A stretch of 64,000 nucleotides of DNA, taken from the NCBI RefSeq assembly GCF_023078475.1, contig NZ_CP095741.1:3906001-3970000 (forward strand), in the 5' to 3' direction. The notes under the pieces were generated by a model. The model was not told where the DNA came from, searched no databases, and saw only the letters and a list, made by a program, of their open reading frames with translations. Origin of the DNA: Luteibacter aegosomaticola. Lineage in GTDB: Bacteria > Pseudomonadota > Gammaproteobacteria > Xanthomonadales > Rhodanobacteraceae. A program made the translations under genes and the position numbers. Shown here in pieces: positions 19,189 through 27,439 of this stretch. Each line of letters opens with the position of its first letter. Positions within the stretch are counted from its first letter, which is position 1.

Positions 19189-21464
19189 GTGGCGAGATCC
19201 GCCTTTCCCGCCGCCGTTTCCTGAAGTACGCCGCCGGCACCGCTGGCGCGCTGGTCGTTGGCATCGGTACCGTCCAGGCCGCCGAGCGCCCGGCCCCGCT
19301 CAGCCTGCTCGGCGATGCCTGGTCCCAGGTTGGCCCTTACGTGCGCGTCGCCCAGGATGGCCGCATTTTCATCGGCGTGCGCGATCCGGATAACGGCGAA
19401 GGCACCGGCACCTCGCTTGCGCGGATCATCGCCGAAGAGCTCGATGCGGACTGGAGCAAGGTCACCGTCGAATACCTTGGCCTCGGCGTCGAGGAAGGCA
19501 ATGGTGAGCCGAAGTTCATTTACGGGCGCCAGCGTAGCGGTGATGCCTCCAGCATCCCGGCCGCGTGGGCCGATTTGCGCCAGGCCGGCGCGCTCGCCCG
19601 CTGGCTGCTGCTGCAGGCGGCCGCGCGCCGCCTGGGCGTCCCGGCCGAGCAGCTGCGTGGCGAAAGCGGCTTCGCGATCGCCGCCGATGGCCGCCGTATT
19701 GCCTACGGTGACCTGGCCAGCGCGGCCGCGAGCGTCGATGCCCCCACCAACCCGCCGCCCCTGAAGGCAGCGGAGCGCTACAAGCTGATCGGCCAGCCAG
19801 CCGGCGATATCGATGCGCGGGCCGTGGTCACCGGCGCGCTGCGCTACGCCGCCGACGAATCCATCGGCGATCCCATCGTTGCCGTGCTCGCCCGTTGCCC
19901 CTACCCCGGTGGCACGCTGGACTCGGCCGACCGCGACGCGGCTAGCAAAGTGAAGGGCGTGTTCGCGGTGGTGGATGTCACTCCCGAGCAAGGCCAGGTC
20001 ATCGGCATGGCCGCGCAGGCACAGGCGCTGGCGGTTATCGCGGTGGACACCTGGTCCGCCTTGCAGGGCCGCGAAGCACTCAAGGCCACCTGGAAGCCCG
20101 GCAAGGATATCGAGCCTGGTAGCGGCGACCTCGAGAAAAAGGCGCTCGAGCTGTTCGACAACGATGACGCCGCGCCGACCTCGACGGTACGCAACGACGG
20201 CGACATCGCGGCGGCACGGAAGAAGGCGGCTCGGGCCCTGGAATCCACCTACGTCCAGCCCTGGGTGGCTCATGCCACCGCCGAAACGCCCAATTGCCTG
20301 GTCCGTCTCGATCCGAACACCCGCATCACGCTTATCGCAGCCTCACAGTCGCCGCGCCAGGCGTACACCGTGGTGCAGCGCATGACCGGCTTCAAACCGG
20401 ACCAGATCGACATCCGCGTGCCGCGCGGTGGCGGCGGCTTCGGGCGCCGGCTCGAACAGGATTACATCGCCGAGGCCGTGGCGATCGCGCTGGCGAAGAA
20501 ACCCGTGGACATCCAGAACCGCGCGATCCGCGTGCTCTGGACCCGCGACGACGACCTTGCCCACGATTACTACCGCCCGTTCGCGGTGCATCGCCTGAAC
20601 GCATCGCTCGACCGCAAGCAGGCCATCGTCGGCTGGCACCAGCGCATGGCCAGCCCGTCGGCATTGGCGGGCCGTGCGACGCCGGGCGACCGTCTGTGGC
20701 AATCCGAGCTCATGGCCGATGCCTTACCCGCCGGCCTGGTACCGAACTTCCGCAGCGATTACTACGCGCTCGATTCGCTTCTACCGCGCGGCGAATGGCG
20801 TGGCGCGCCGCATGTGACACCCACGTTCGCCAGCGAAAGCTTCATCGATGAGCTCGCCCACGCGGTGAAGGCCAATCCGCTCGATTTCCGCCTGAAGTTG
20901 CTCGGCGATGCACGCCAGCTGCCTTATAACGGCCGCGGCGGCCCGATCGATACCGCCCGCATGGCCAATGTGCTGAAACTCGCGGCGGACAAGCTCGACT
21001 GGAGCCGCTGGCTACGCAGCGAGAACGGCCTCGGCATCGCCTGTGCATACGTGTTTGGCGCCTACGTGGCCCATGCGATCGAGGTGGCACCGACCGCCGA
21101 CGGCATTGATATCCAGCGCGTCGTCTGCGTGGCGGACGTCGGCCTGGCGGTCAATCCGCTAGGCCTTGCCGCACAGCTCGAGGGCGCCACCATCGACGCC
21201 CTTTCCACCGCCCTCAACCTGGCCATCACGGTGAAGGACGGCAAGGTGCAGCAAACGGGCTTTAAGGATTACCCTGTCGCCCCGACCCAGCCCATGCCCT
21301 ACCAGGTGGAGACGGTCATCGTGCCTTCCACCGCCGCCCCGGCGGGCGCCAGCGTCATCGGCGTACCCTCGGCGGCACCGGCCCTGGCCAATGCCGTGTT
21401 CCGGGCCACGGCGGTGCGTGTACGCAGGCTCCCCCTGCTGCGCGAACTCGCTCGCCTGCGTTAA
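19185..21464 (+). CDS. Molybdopterin-binding catalytic subunit, aldehyde/isoquinoline oxidoreductase type (IorB)
   Basis: 759 aa. The N-terminus is a twin-arginine signal (LSRRRFLKYAAGTAGALVVG), so the folded heterodimer is probably sent to the periplasm. The body is the two-part molybdenum-cofactor domain, with RGGGGFGRRLEQDY as the Gly-rich cofactor loop and the repeats typical of the IorB branch (LGDARQLPYNGR, VVCVADVGLAVNP). The family hydroxylates aromatic heterocycles or oxidises aldehydes using water oxygen. The substrate is unknown. No cytochrome partner or MoCo maturation gene (XdhC type) lies beside it. Confidence 0.9.
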   Translation: MSGEIRLSRRRFLKYAAGTAGALVVGIGTVQAAERPAPLSLLGDAWSQVGPYVRVAQDGRIFIGVRDPDNGEGTGTSLARIIAEELDADWSKVTVEYLGLGVEEGNGEPKFIYGRQRSGDASSIPAAWADLRQAGALARWLLLQAAARRLGVPAEQLRGESGFAIAADGRRIAYGDLASAAASVDAPTNPPPLKAAERYKLIGQPAGDIDARAVVTGALRYAADESIGDPIVAVLARCPYPGGTLDSADRDAASKVKGVFAVVDVTPEQGQVIGMAAQAQALAVIAVDTWSALQGREALKATWKPGKDIEPGSGDLEKKALELFDNDDAAPTSTVRNDGDIAAARKKAARALESTYVQPWVAHATAETPNCLVRLDPNTRITLIAASQSPRQAYTVVQRMTGFKPDQIDIRVPRGGGGFGRRLEQDYIAEAVAIALAKKPVDIQNRAIRVLWTRDDDLAHDYYRPFAVHRLNASLDRKQAIVGWHQRMASPSALAGRATPGDRLWQSELMADALPAGLVPNFRSDYYALDSLLPRGEWRGAPHVTPTFASESFIDELAHAVKANPLDFRLKLLGDARQLPYNGRGGPIDTARMANVLKLAADKLDWSRWLRSENGLGIACAYVFGAYVAHAIEVAPTADGIDIQRVVCVADVGLAVNPLGLAAQLEGATIDALSTALNLAITVKDGKVQQTGFKDYPVAPTQPMPYQVETVIVPSTAAPAGASVIGVPSAAPALANAVFRATAVRVRRLPLLRELARLR

Positions 21465-21491
21465 TTACCCTCACGGATTCCGAGGTCCCGT

Positions 21492-22256
21492 ATGTCCACT
21501 GCATCATTCACCTCGGAAGGCGCGGCGCCGCGCACCGACGCCGACCTCATCGCTGGCAACAAGCGGTTCTATGACGCGCTTTGGGCCGAAGCCCAGCTCT
21601 GCTCGCCGGACCGCTTCAATACGTGGCCGCTGGTGTCGGAGCTGGCCGCCCGTGCCACCCGCCGGCTCGAGGTGGCCCCCGGCCTGCGCCCGCGCCTGCC
21701 GCTGGCCGATACGCAGTTCGTGGATCTCTCCCGCCCGGCCCTGTCCCAGCTGCGTCGCGCTGGCGCGAAGGTGGCTAACGCCATGATCGGCGCCCTTCCG
21801 TTCAAGGACGCCAGCTTCGATTTCGTGTGCGCCTTCGACATTCTGGAACACGTGGTGGACGACGATGGCGCCCTGGGTGAACTCGCCCGCGTGGCCGCGC
21901 CGGGCGCCAGCCTTCTGATTTCCACGCCGTTGCACCCCGAAGCCTGGACCCCGTTCGATGATTTCGTGGGGCATTACCGCCGTTACGAGCCCGAGGCCAT
22001 CCGCGCCCTGCTCGCCCGCCACGGCTTCACCATCGAGCGCAGCGCGGTCTACGGCATGCAGCCGAAATCCTCGAAGCTGCTTGACCTCGGCCAGTACTTC
22101 CTCACCCACCATCGGGCCCGCGCCATGTGGTGGTACAACCGGGTGTTCATGCCGCTGGGCCTGCGCTTCCAGAAGCCGCTGGACTTCAAGCCAGGCTTCG
22201 ATCCGGCACCCGGCGTGGACGAGGTCCTGCTGGTCTGCCGCAAGGCCGACGTTTAA
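21492..22256 (+). CDS. Class I SAM-dependent methyltransferase
   Basis: 254 aa. Methyltransferase fold without a perfect GxGxG loop (RRLEVAPGLRPRLP). The post-I and motif IV region is clear: GALPFKDASFDFVCAFDILEHV, then SLLISTPLHPEAWTPFDD and a C-terminal half resembling methyltransferases that act on small metabolites or quinone-like substrates. The start ATG has GAGG 6 nt upstream. It follows the hydroxylase genes by 27 bp, so it may be co-transcribed, but its substrate is unknown. Confidence 0.8.
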   Translation: MSTASFTSEGAAPRTDADLIAGNKRFYDALWAEAQLCSPDRFNTWPLVSELAARATRRLEVAPGLRPRLPLADTQFVDLSRPALSQLRRAGAKVANAMIGALPFKDASFDFVCAFDILEHVVDDDGALGELARVAAPGASLLISTPLHPEAWTPFDDFVGHYRRYEPEAIRALLARHGFTIERSAVYGMQPKSSKLLDLGQYFLTHHRARAMWWYNRVFMPLGLRFQKPLDFKPGFDPAPGVDEVLLVCRKADV

Positions 22257-22275
22257 ATCGAGCAAAAACAGGGGC

Positions 22276-22307
22276 TTTACACATGGCGCGGCGCAACTGG
22301 TTATGAT
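22276..22307 (+). promoter_or_regulatory. Possible promoter for the PHB depolymerase gene
   Basis: A TATGAT -10 box at 22302-22307 follows TTTACA at 22276-22281, but the spacer is 20 bp, longer than ideal. It lies 33 bp before the depolymerase start. Weak evidence. Confidence 0.25.
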
Positions 22308-22340
22308 GCGCCACCCTCCCCGTCCCCGGATTGAAGCGGC

Positions 22341-23624
22341 ATGCTCTATTTGATGCACGAATGGCAGCGCTCGATGCTCAGCCCGTTGTCGTACTGGGCT
22401 GAAGCAGGCGCCAAGATGTTTGGCGACCTGGCCAGCCCATTTGCCCGCATGCCGGGCGCCGACCGCGCCGCGGCGGGGTACGAGCTCATGTACCGCCTGG
22501 GCAAGGCGTACGAGAAGCCCGAATTCGATATCCACAGCGTGCACGCCCACGGGCACGACGTGGCCATCGTCGAACAGGTGGCCATGAGCAAGCCGTTCTG
22601 CACGCTCAAGCGCTTCAAGCGCTTCAGCGATGACCAGGCCACGGTCGACAAGATGAAGCACGACCCGGCGGTGCTCATCGTCGCGCCGCTCTCCGGCCAC
22701 CACAGCACGCTGCTGCGCGATACCGTGCGCACGCTGCTGCGCGACCACAAGGTGTACATCACCGACTGGGTCGATGCGCGCATGGTGCCGACCGAGGAAG
22801 GCTCGTTCTCGCTCGCCGATTACGTGTCGTATATCGAAGACTTCATCCGCCACGTGGGCGTGCATCGCGCGCACGTGGTTTCAGTGTGCCAGCCGACCGT
22901 ACCGGTGCTTGCCGCCGTCTCGCTCATGGCAGCGCGCGGCGAAGACACACCGGCCTCGCTGACCCTCATGGGTGGCCCGATCGATACCCGCAAGAGCCCC
23001 ACCAGCGTCGATAACCTGGCTACCACGCGGCCGCTTTCGTGGTTCCGCAACCAGCTCATCCACAAGGTGCCGTACCAGTATCCGGGCGCGGGGCGCGAGG
23101 TGTATCCGGGCTTCCTGCAGCATGCAGGCTTCCTCGCCATGAACCCCAGCCGCCACGTCATGTCGCACTGGGATTTCTACGAGAACCTGCGCAAGGGCGA
23201 TCTCGACGACGCCGAAGCCCACCGCAAGTTCTACGACGAATACAACGCCGTGCTCGACATGCCGGCCGAGTATTACCTCGATACCATCGAAACCGTGTTC
23301 CAGGAACACCGCCTGCCGAAGGGCACGTGGGAAGTCCACGGCGAGCTGGTGCAGCCGGCGAAGATCAAGAACACCGCCCTGCTCACCATCGAAGGCGAGC
23401 TCGACGATATTTCCGGCCTTGGCCAGACCGAAGCCGCACACGGGCTGTGCAAGGGCATCGCCAAGAAGCAGAAGAAGCACATCACCGTCGAAGGCGCCGG
23501 CCATTACGGCATCTTTAGCGGCCGCCGCTGGCGCGATGTGGTCTACCCGGATGTCCGCGACTTCATCAAGAAGTACGACAAGGGCAACAGCAACACCGGC
23601 GCCAAGGGCACGCGCAAAGCCTGA
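22341..23624 (+). CDS. phaZ: Intracellular polyhydroxybutyrate depolymerase
   Basis: 427 aa. An alpha/beta hydrolase of the intracellular PhaZ family. The nucleophile is Cys183 in VVSVCQPTVPV, in place of the usual Ser, as in the Ralstonia eutropha PhaZ1 type. The later Asp (EGELDDISG) and His (EGAGHYGIFSGRRW) complete the triad, and the C-terminal FSGRRWRDVVYP is characteristic. It breaks down stored PHB in the cytoplasm. The last 15 residues are Lys/Asn/Gly-rich. No phaC or phasin gene is in the window. An R2 repeat array begins 9 bp after the stop. Confidence 0.93.
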   Translation: MLYLMHEWQRSMLSPLSYWAEAGAKMFGDLASPFARMPGADRAAAGYELMYRLGKAYEKPEFDIHSVHAHGHDVAIVEQVAMSKPFCTLKRFKRFSDDQATVDKMKHDPAVLIVAPLSGHHSTLLRDTVRTLLRDHKVYITDWVDARMVPTEEGSFSLADYVSYIEDFIRHVGVHRAHVVSVCQPTVPVLAAVSLMAARGEDTPASLTLMGGPIDTRKSPTSVDNLATTRPLSWFRNQLIHKVPYQYPGAGREVYPGFLQHAGFLAMNPSRHVMSHWDFYENLRKGDLDDAEAHRKFYDEYNAVLDMPAEYYLDTIETVFQEHRLPKGTWEVHGELVQPAKIKNTALLTIEGELDDISGLGQTEAAHGLCKGIAKKQKKHITVEGAGHYGIFSGRRWRDVVYPDVRDFIKKYDKGNSNTGAKGTRKA

Positions 23625-23633
23625 GCCCCGGCC

Positions 23634-23794
23634 GTAGGAGCCCACCCTGTGGGCGACATCTTTCGCAGAAGAGCTACAGGTCCTGTGGCTGCTGTACGAA
23701 AGGCGTCGCCCACAGGGTGGGCTCCTACACGAGATGCGTCGCCCACAGGGTGGGCTCCTACGCGAGAGGCGTCGCCCACAGGGTGGGCTCCTAC
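23634..23794. repeat. R2-type REP array with three tandem 33-bp minus-strand heads
   Basis: One plus-strand R2 head starts at 23634. It is answered by three minus-strand heads ending at 23728, 23761 and 23794. The last three are exact-length 33-bp tandem units (23696-23728, 23729-23761, 23762-23794), each with GTCGCCCACAGGGTGGGCTC at its core and differing only in the first ten bases. The final head provides the TAG stop codon (23791-23793) of the transporter gene on the minus strand. Confidence 0.9.
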
Positions 23795-24927
23795 AGGAGT
23801 AGCGCGCTTATCGTGGCCATCACGAGGAAGAAGGGCACCGACCAGAGATGGAAGGTGGCCCACGCCTTTTTTTCGCCCAGCAGGCGCAGGGCGATCAGGT
23901 TGGCCAGCGAACCCAGGATGAAACCGAAGCCGCCGACGTTCACGGCCCACGCCAGCGTGCGCCAGTCGTGCGAATACTCGGCCAGCAGGATCGCCGCCGG
24001 GACATTGCTCACCACCTGCGAGGCCACGGCCCCTGCGCCGAACAGGTGCAGGGGCTGCTGAAGATCCAGCGCACCCAGCGCGCTCTTCACGACATCCAGC
24101 CCCGCGAGCATGCGCAGGTCGATGAACATCAGGACGAACGTGAGCAGCAGGCCCCAGTCGATGGCCGCGAGGATGCGCGGACGGAACACGGCGAAAACAA
24201 CGAACACGCCAACCAGACCCCACGCGACGTAGTGCAGGTCCGCCAGCACCAGGAACGGTAGGTAGAGCACGGCTGCGACCACGAGCATCGTGCGGTCCAG
24301 GCCGTTTTTTACGTGTTCGTGCACTTCCAGGCGCGTCGCCGGGAACGCCACCGCCGTGAGCGCCAGCAGCAACACTAACGCGATCGCCACCACCGGCAGC
24401 ATCGCCCAGACAAAGCCACCAAAGCCGATGCCCCACTGCTGCCACAGGAACAGGTTCTGCGGGTTGCCGATTGGCGTGAGCATCGAGCCGGCATTCACCG
24501 CCAGCGCCTCGAAGATCACCAGGCGCATGGCCGGCATGCGGGCGATACGGCACATGCTGAGAGTGAGCGGCACCATCACGAACAGCGAGACGTCGTTGGT
24601 GAGCAGCATCGACAGCAGCGCGGTCGCCGCCACCAAGCCGAGCGCGGCAAGGCGGCGGGTCGAGGTGCGATCGATAAGCCAGCGCCCGGCATGGGCGAGC
24701 GCGCCGCTTTCCTCGACCGCCTTGGTGAGGATCAGCAGGCCGGTGAGTGCCGCGATGGTCGGCCAATCCACGAGCGCGGGCCACGAGGACACGCGCGAAG
24801 GCATGGCCACCGCGAACAGGATGGCCACGCCGAGTAACACGAGGAAAAAGACATCGCGGCGGAGGTTCCGCAGCGATTCGGGCAGCCAGGTCATCCAGGA
24901 GATCCGCTCAGGGTACGAGCGGATCAT
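23791..24927 (-). CDS. ArsB/NhaD/SLC13-type anion or cation permease
   Basis: 378 aa with about 10-11 membrane helices. Signatures of the ion-transporter superfamily are ALLSMLLTNDVSLFVMVPL and AVNAGSMLTPIGNPQN in the first half, and VASQVVSNVPAAILLAEYS in the second, the paired NxxN/D re-entrant motifs. Relatives include YbiR and citrate or arsenite permeases; the substrate cannot be told. Its TAG stop lies inside the GTAG head of an R2 repeat. The start may be the ATG at 24927 or at 24894 (MTWLPESL); neither has a good ribosome site. Confidence 0.8.
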   Translation of the reverse strand: MIRSYPERISWMTWLPESLRNLRRDVFFLVLLGVAILFAVAMPSRVSSWPALVDWPTIAALTGLLILTKAVEESGALAHAGRWLIDRTSTRRLAALGLVAATALLSMLLTNDVSLFVMVPLTLSMCRIARMPAMRLVIFEALAVNAGSMLTPIGNPQNLFLWQQWGIGFGGFVWAMLPVVAIALVLLLALTAVAFPATRLEVHEHVKNGLDRTMLVVAAVLYLPFLVLADLHYVAWGLVGVFVVFAVFRPRILAAIDWGLLLTFVLMFIDLRMLAGLDVVKSALGALDLQQPLHLFGAGAVASQVVSNVPAAILLAEYSHDWRTLAWAVNVGGFGFILGSLANLIALRLLGEKKAWATFHLWSVPFFLVMATISALLL

Positions 24928-24951
24928 ATCGGGTTCGAATGTGCTGAAACT

Positions 24952-25035
24952 GTAGGAGCGCGCTTGCGCGCGATGGGGCTTGCCGCTAGCACCTATCGCG
25001 CGTTTATCCCCTCTTCGGGGGCAAGCGCGCTCCTA
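24952..25035. repeat. Inverted pair of R1-type REP elements
   Basis: A plus-strand copy at 24952-24974 (GTAGGAGCGCGC head) and a minus-strand copy ending at 25035 enclose a short linker with its own hairpin (CCCCTCTTCGGGG). The pair lies between the transporter start and the stop of the GSGD-repeat protein gene. Confidence 0.85.
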
Positions 25036-25048
25036 CAAGAGCGGGCTT

Positions 25049-25825
25049 TTAGTCGCGCTTGTGGGGGATGTCGACCTTGCCGGTGACGCCAGTCTGGTCG
25101 ACGTCGCCGCTACCCTTGGTGCGCACCGTGAGGTTGCCCTTCACGCCGTTCACGTCCAGGTCGCCCGAGCCGATCGTGCCAACGTCAACGTCACCCGTGA
25201 TGTCGGTGAGTTTCGCGTCGCCCGAACCGACCGTGGCAATGCGAACGCCGCCTGTGACGTTGCGTGCCGTGAGGTCGCCGGAACCGACACTGCCTACTTC
25301 CACTGCGCCGGTGTTGGAGAGCTTCACATCGCCCGAGCCGACGTTGGCCTTGACGGTGCCGCGTACGCTATCCACCTCGAGATCACCCGAGCCTGCGGTG
25401 CTTTCCAGCGAGGCCACGTTGCGCACCTTCGCATCGCCCGAGCCCACATTCACCTCGATCGGCAGGTTACCCGGAACGCTTGCCTGCACCTTGAGGTAGG
25501 CGTAGTTGCTGCCCCAGCCCATATGCCAGCCACCATCGCGCTTGTCCTTCAGTTCGACGACCAGGGTGCTGCCTTCCTTCGATTGCACGACGACGAGGTT
25601 GTCCGCTGCCTCCTGAGTGGACGCGCAAGCACGTCCCTGCACGGACGGCTTGCCACCGGCAGCACCGTCGACCTTGAGGTCGTGGGAATTCACGACAAAG
25701 CGGATCTGGCGGACGCCAGCGAGATCGAGATCGAGGTTGCGATCGGCGTGGAACTTACACTGCGGTTCGTCGGCCATGGCGGCCGCCGGCGCGAGCAAGA
25801 GCGCGGCAAGGATGAGATGACGCAT
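25049..25825 (-). CDS. Secreted GSGD-repeat beta-helix protein (DUF4097/DUF2807-like)
   Basis: 258 aa. A signal peptide (MRHLILAALLLAPAAAMA) is followed by a short domain with several cysteines (CKFHADRN, GRACAST) and then seven copies of GSGD spaced 17-19 residues apart from about residue 130 to the end. This regular spacing predicts a right-handed beta-solenoid, with each turn closed by a Gly-Ser-Gly-Asp corner. Similar putative auto-adhesin-like domains are common in periplasmic or surface proteins with no known enzyme activity. The ATG at 25825 starts the signal peptide. Confidence 0.75.
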   Translation of the reverse strand: MRHLILAALLLAPAAAMADEPQCKFHADRNLDLDLAGVRQIRFVVNSHDLKVDGAAGGKPSVQGRACASTQEAADNLVVVQSKEGSTLVVELKDKRDGGWHMGWGSNYAYLKVQASVPGNLPIEVNVGSGDAKVRNVASLESTAGSGDLEVDSVRGTVKANVGSGDVKLSNTGAVEVGSVGSGDLTARNVTGGVRIATVGSGDAKLTDITGDVDVGTIGSGDLDVNGVKGNLTVRTKGSGDVDQTGVTGKVDIPHKRD

Positions 25826-25995
25826 GGATGGTGCCCTCCGTTGATAGTGCGGTACCCGGCTACAGATGCAGCCCGGGCGCAGAAGGTTGCATCCCGCGTT
25901 TTCACACGAAACTGACCGGACGGCAACGGGGGCGTCAACCGGGAGCGGCGAGCCACGTTTTTCCCCCTGCAAGTCCAAACCCGGAGAGACATCCT

Positions 25996-26526
25996 ATGCA
26001 ACGCAAGACCCTGCTCGTTAGCGCCGCTTCCCTCTTCCTTGCCGGTTCGGCCGCCCTTGCGATCGCGCAGGATGCCGCCCCCAAGGCTGCCGCCACCCCG
26101 GCTGCCAAGACCGCCCAGCAGGGCCCGCAGCGTGATGGCGGCCCGAAGTGGGGCCACGGCGGCCCGCGCGGTGGTGACCACGGCCACGGCGGCTGGGGCC
26201 ACGGCCGCGGCCACGAAATGAACCCGGTCATCGGTGACCTGCGCAGCCTTGAGCGCCTGTACGTGATGACCGGCCGCCAGAAGGAACTGCCGGCGCTCTA
26301 CAACGACGTGCTCGCGAAGTCGCAGAACCCGATGGTGCGTGATTACGCCTACCGTCACCTGGCCCGCGCGCAGATGGCCCCGACGAATGTCGACGCCGCC
26401 ATCGCCACGATGAAGAAGAGCCTGGACGAAAACCTGGCCAACGACCAGAAGCGTCACCAGGAGATGGAACAGTTCAAGGCACGCATGCAGCAGCGCATGG
26501 AAGCCAAGAGCACCGACTCCAAGTGA
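25996..26526 (+). CDS. Secreted His/Gly-rich protein with helical C-terminal half
   Basis: 176 aa. A signal peptide (about 1-24, cut after LAIAQ) is followed by an Ala/Lys/Pro linker. Residues 48-73 are almost only Gly, His, Arg, Pro, Trp and Asp (WGHGGPRGGDHGHGGWGHGR), a possible metal-binding stretch. The C-terminal 100 residues are helical and TPR-like (SLERLYVMTGRQKELPALY, then MVRDYAYRHLARAQ). The ATG at 25996 has GGAGAG 7 nt upstream. It is divergent from the GSGD-repeat gene with 170 bp between them. I do not know its function. Confidence 0.7.
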   Translation: MQRKTLLVSAASLFLAGSAALAIAQDAAPKAAATPAAKTAQQGPQRDGGPKWGHGGPRGGDHGHGGWGHGRGHEMNPVIGDLRSLERLYVMTGRQKELPALYNDVLAKSQNPMVRDYAYRHLARAQMAPTNVDAAIATMKKSLDENLANDQKRHQEMEQFKARMQQRMEAKSTDSK

Positions 26527-26530
26527 TGAA

Positions 26531-26554
26531 GTGGCGGGGCCCGTGCCCCGCCAC
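26531..26554 (+). terminator. GC-rich hairpin after the His/Gly-rich gene
   Basis: GTGGCGGGGC-CCGT-GCCCCGCCAC is a perfect 10-bp stem with a 4-nt loop starting 5 bp after the stop codon. There is no T run, so it may pause or protect the transcript rather than act as a full intrinsic terminator. Confidence 0.55.
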
Positions 26555-26560
26555 CTCCCT

Positions 26561-26648
26561 GTGGGAGCGTGCTTGCACGCGATAAGCCAACGAAGCGGTG
26601 ACGCCGTGCATGACGGCAACCGTGAATCGCGCGCAAGCGCGCTCCTAC
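26561..26648. repeat. Inverted pair of R1-type REP elements
   Basis: The plus copy at 26561-26583 has the variant head GTGGGAGCGTGC and the minus copy is at 26626-26648. The linker after the left copy contains AAGCCAACGAAGCGG. The minus head supplies the TAG stop codon (26645-26647) of mazG. Confidence 0.85.
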
Positions 26649-27436
26649 AGTTCGGTTTGCTTCACCCTGCGCCAGAGTGATTCCTGCTCTTCCAGGGTGT
26701 AGGAGGAAAGCGTTTTTCCTTCGCTTTCCGCGATGGCTTCCATTCCGCGGAAGCGCCGTTCGAATTTCTGGTTGGCGCCGCGCAAAGCGCGCGAGACATC
26801 CACCTTGGCATGGCGTGCGAGATTCGCCGCGACGAACAGCAGATCGCCGATCTCATCAGCCAGGCGTTCGTCATCCGCACCGGTTTCGAACTCGTGGCGC
26901 ACTTCGTCGAGTTCTTCGGTCAGCTTGTCCAGTACCGGCCTATAGTCCGGCCAGTCAAAACCCGTGTTTGCCGCGCGCTTCTGCAGTTTCACTGCACGCT
27001 GCCATTCCGGCAGGCCACGCGAGATGCCGGCCAGCGCACTCGGATCATCACCACCTTTTGCCTTGCGCTCTTCCGCTTTCAAGCGATCCCAATCGCGTGA
27101 GCGTGCGCTGTCGCTTTCATGCGTGACATCGCCGAACACATGCGGGTGGCGGCGCTCCATCTTGTCGCAGATGGCAGCTACCACATCGGAGAAAGTGAAC
27201 TCGCCGGCTTCCTCCGCCATGCGTGAGTGGAAGACCACTTGCAGCAAGAGGTCGCCGAGCTCATCGCGGAGATCGTGCATGTCGCGCCGGTCGATCGCAT
27301 CGGCCACTTCATACGCTTCTTCGATCGTATAGGGCGCGATCGTGGCGAAGGTTTGCTTCACGTCCCAGGGGCAACCGTTATCCGGATCGCGCAGGCGCGC
27401 CATGATCGCGAGGAGGTCGTCGACGGGTCGTGCCAT
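26645..27436 (-). CDS. mazG: Nucleoside triphosphate pyrophosphohydrolase MazG
   Basis: 263 aa with two MazG domains in tandem. The first has the metal-binding EEAYEVADAID and DELGDLLLQVVFHS. The second has EELDEVRHEFETGADDERL and ADEIGDLLFVAANLARH. It hydrolyses NTPs and dNTPs to monophosphates, a house-cleaning role. It is the last gene of the gspN-hisN-nudE-cysQ-mazG run, with a 3-bp gap from cysQ. Its stop codon TAG is part of an R1 repeat head. Confidence 0.95.
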   Translation of the reverse strand: MARPVDDLLAIMARLRDPDNGCPWDVKQTFATIAPYTIEEAYEVADAIDRRDMHDLRDELGDLLLQVVFHSRMAEEAGEFTFSDVVAAICDKMERRHPHVFGDVTHESDSARSRDWDRLKAEERKAKGGDDPSALAGISRGLPEWQRAVKLQKRAANTGFDWPDYRPVLDKLTEELDEVRHEFETGADDERLADEIGDLLFVAANLARHAKVDVSRALRGANQKFERRFRGMEAIAESEGKTLSSYTLEEQESLWRRVKQTEL

Positions 27437-27439
27437 GCG

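Noticed and set aside
23696..23794. CRISPR-like array (three 33-bp repeats)
   Set aside because: The units are directly adjacent with no unique spacers, and the repeat is the R2 REP head found elsewhere as inverted pairs; no cas genes are near.
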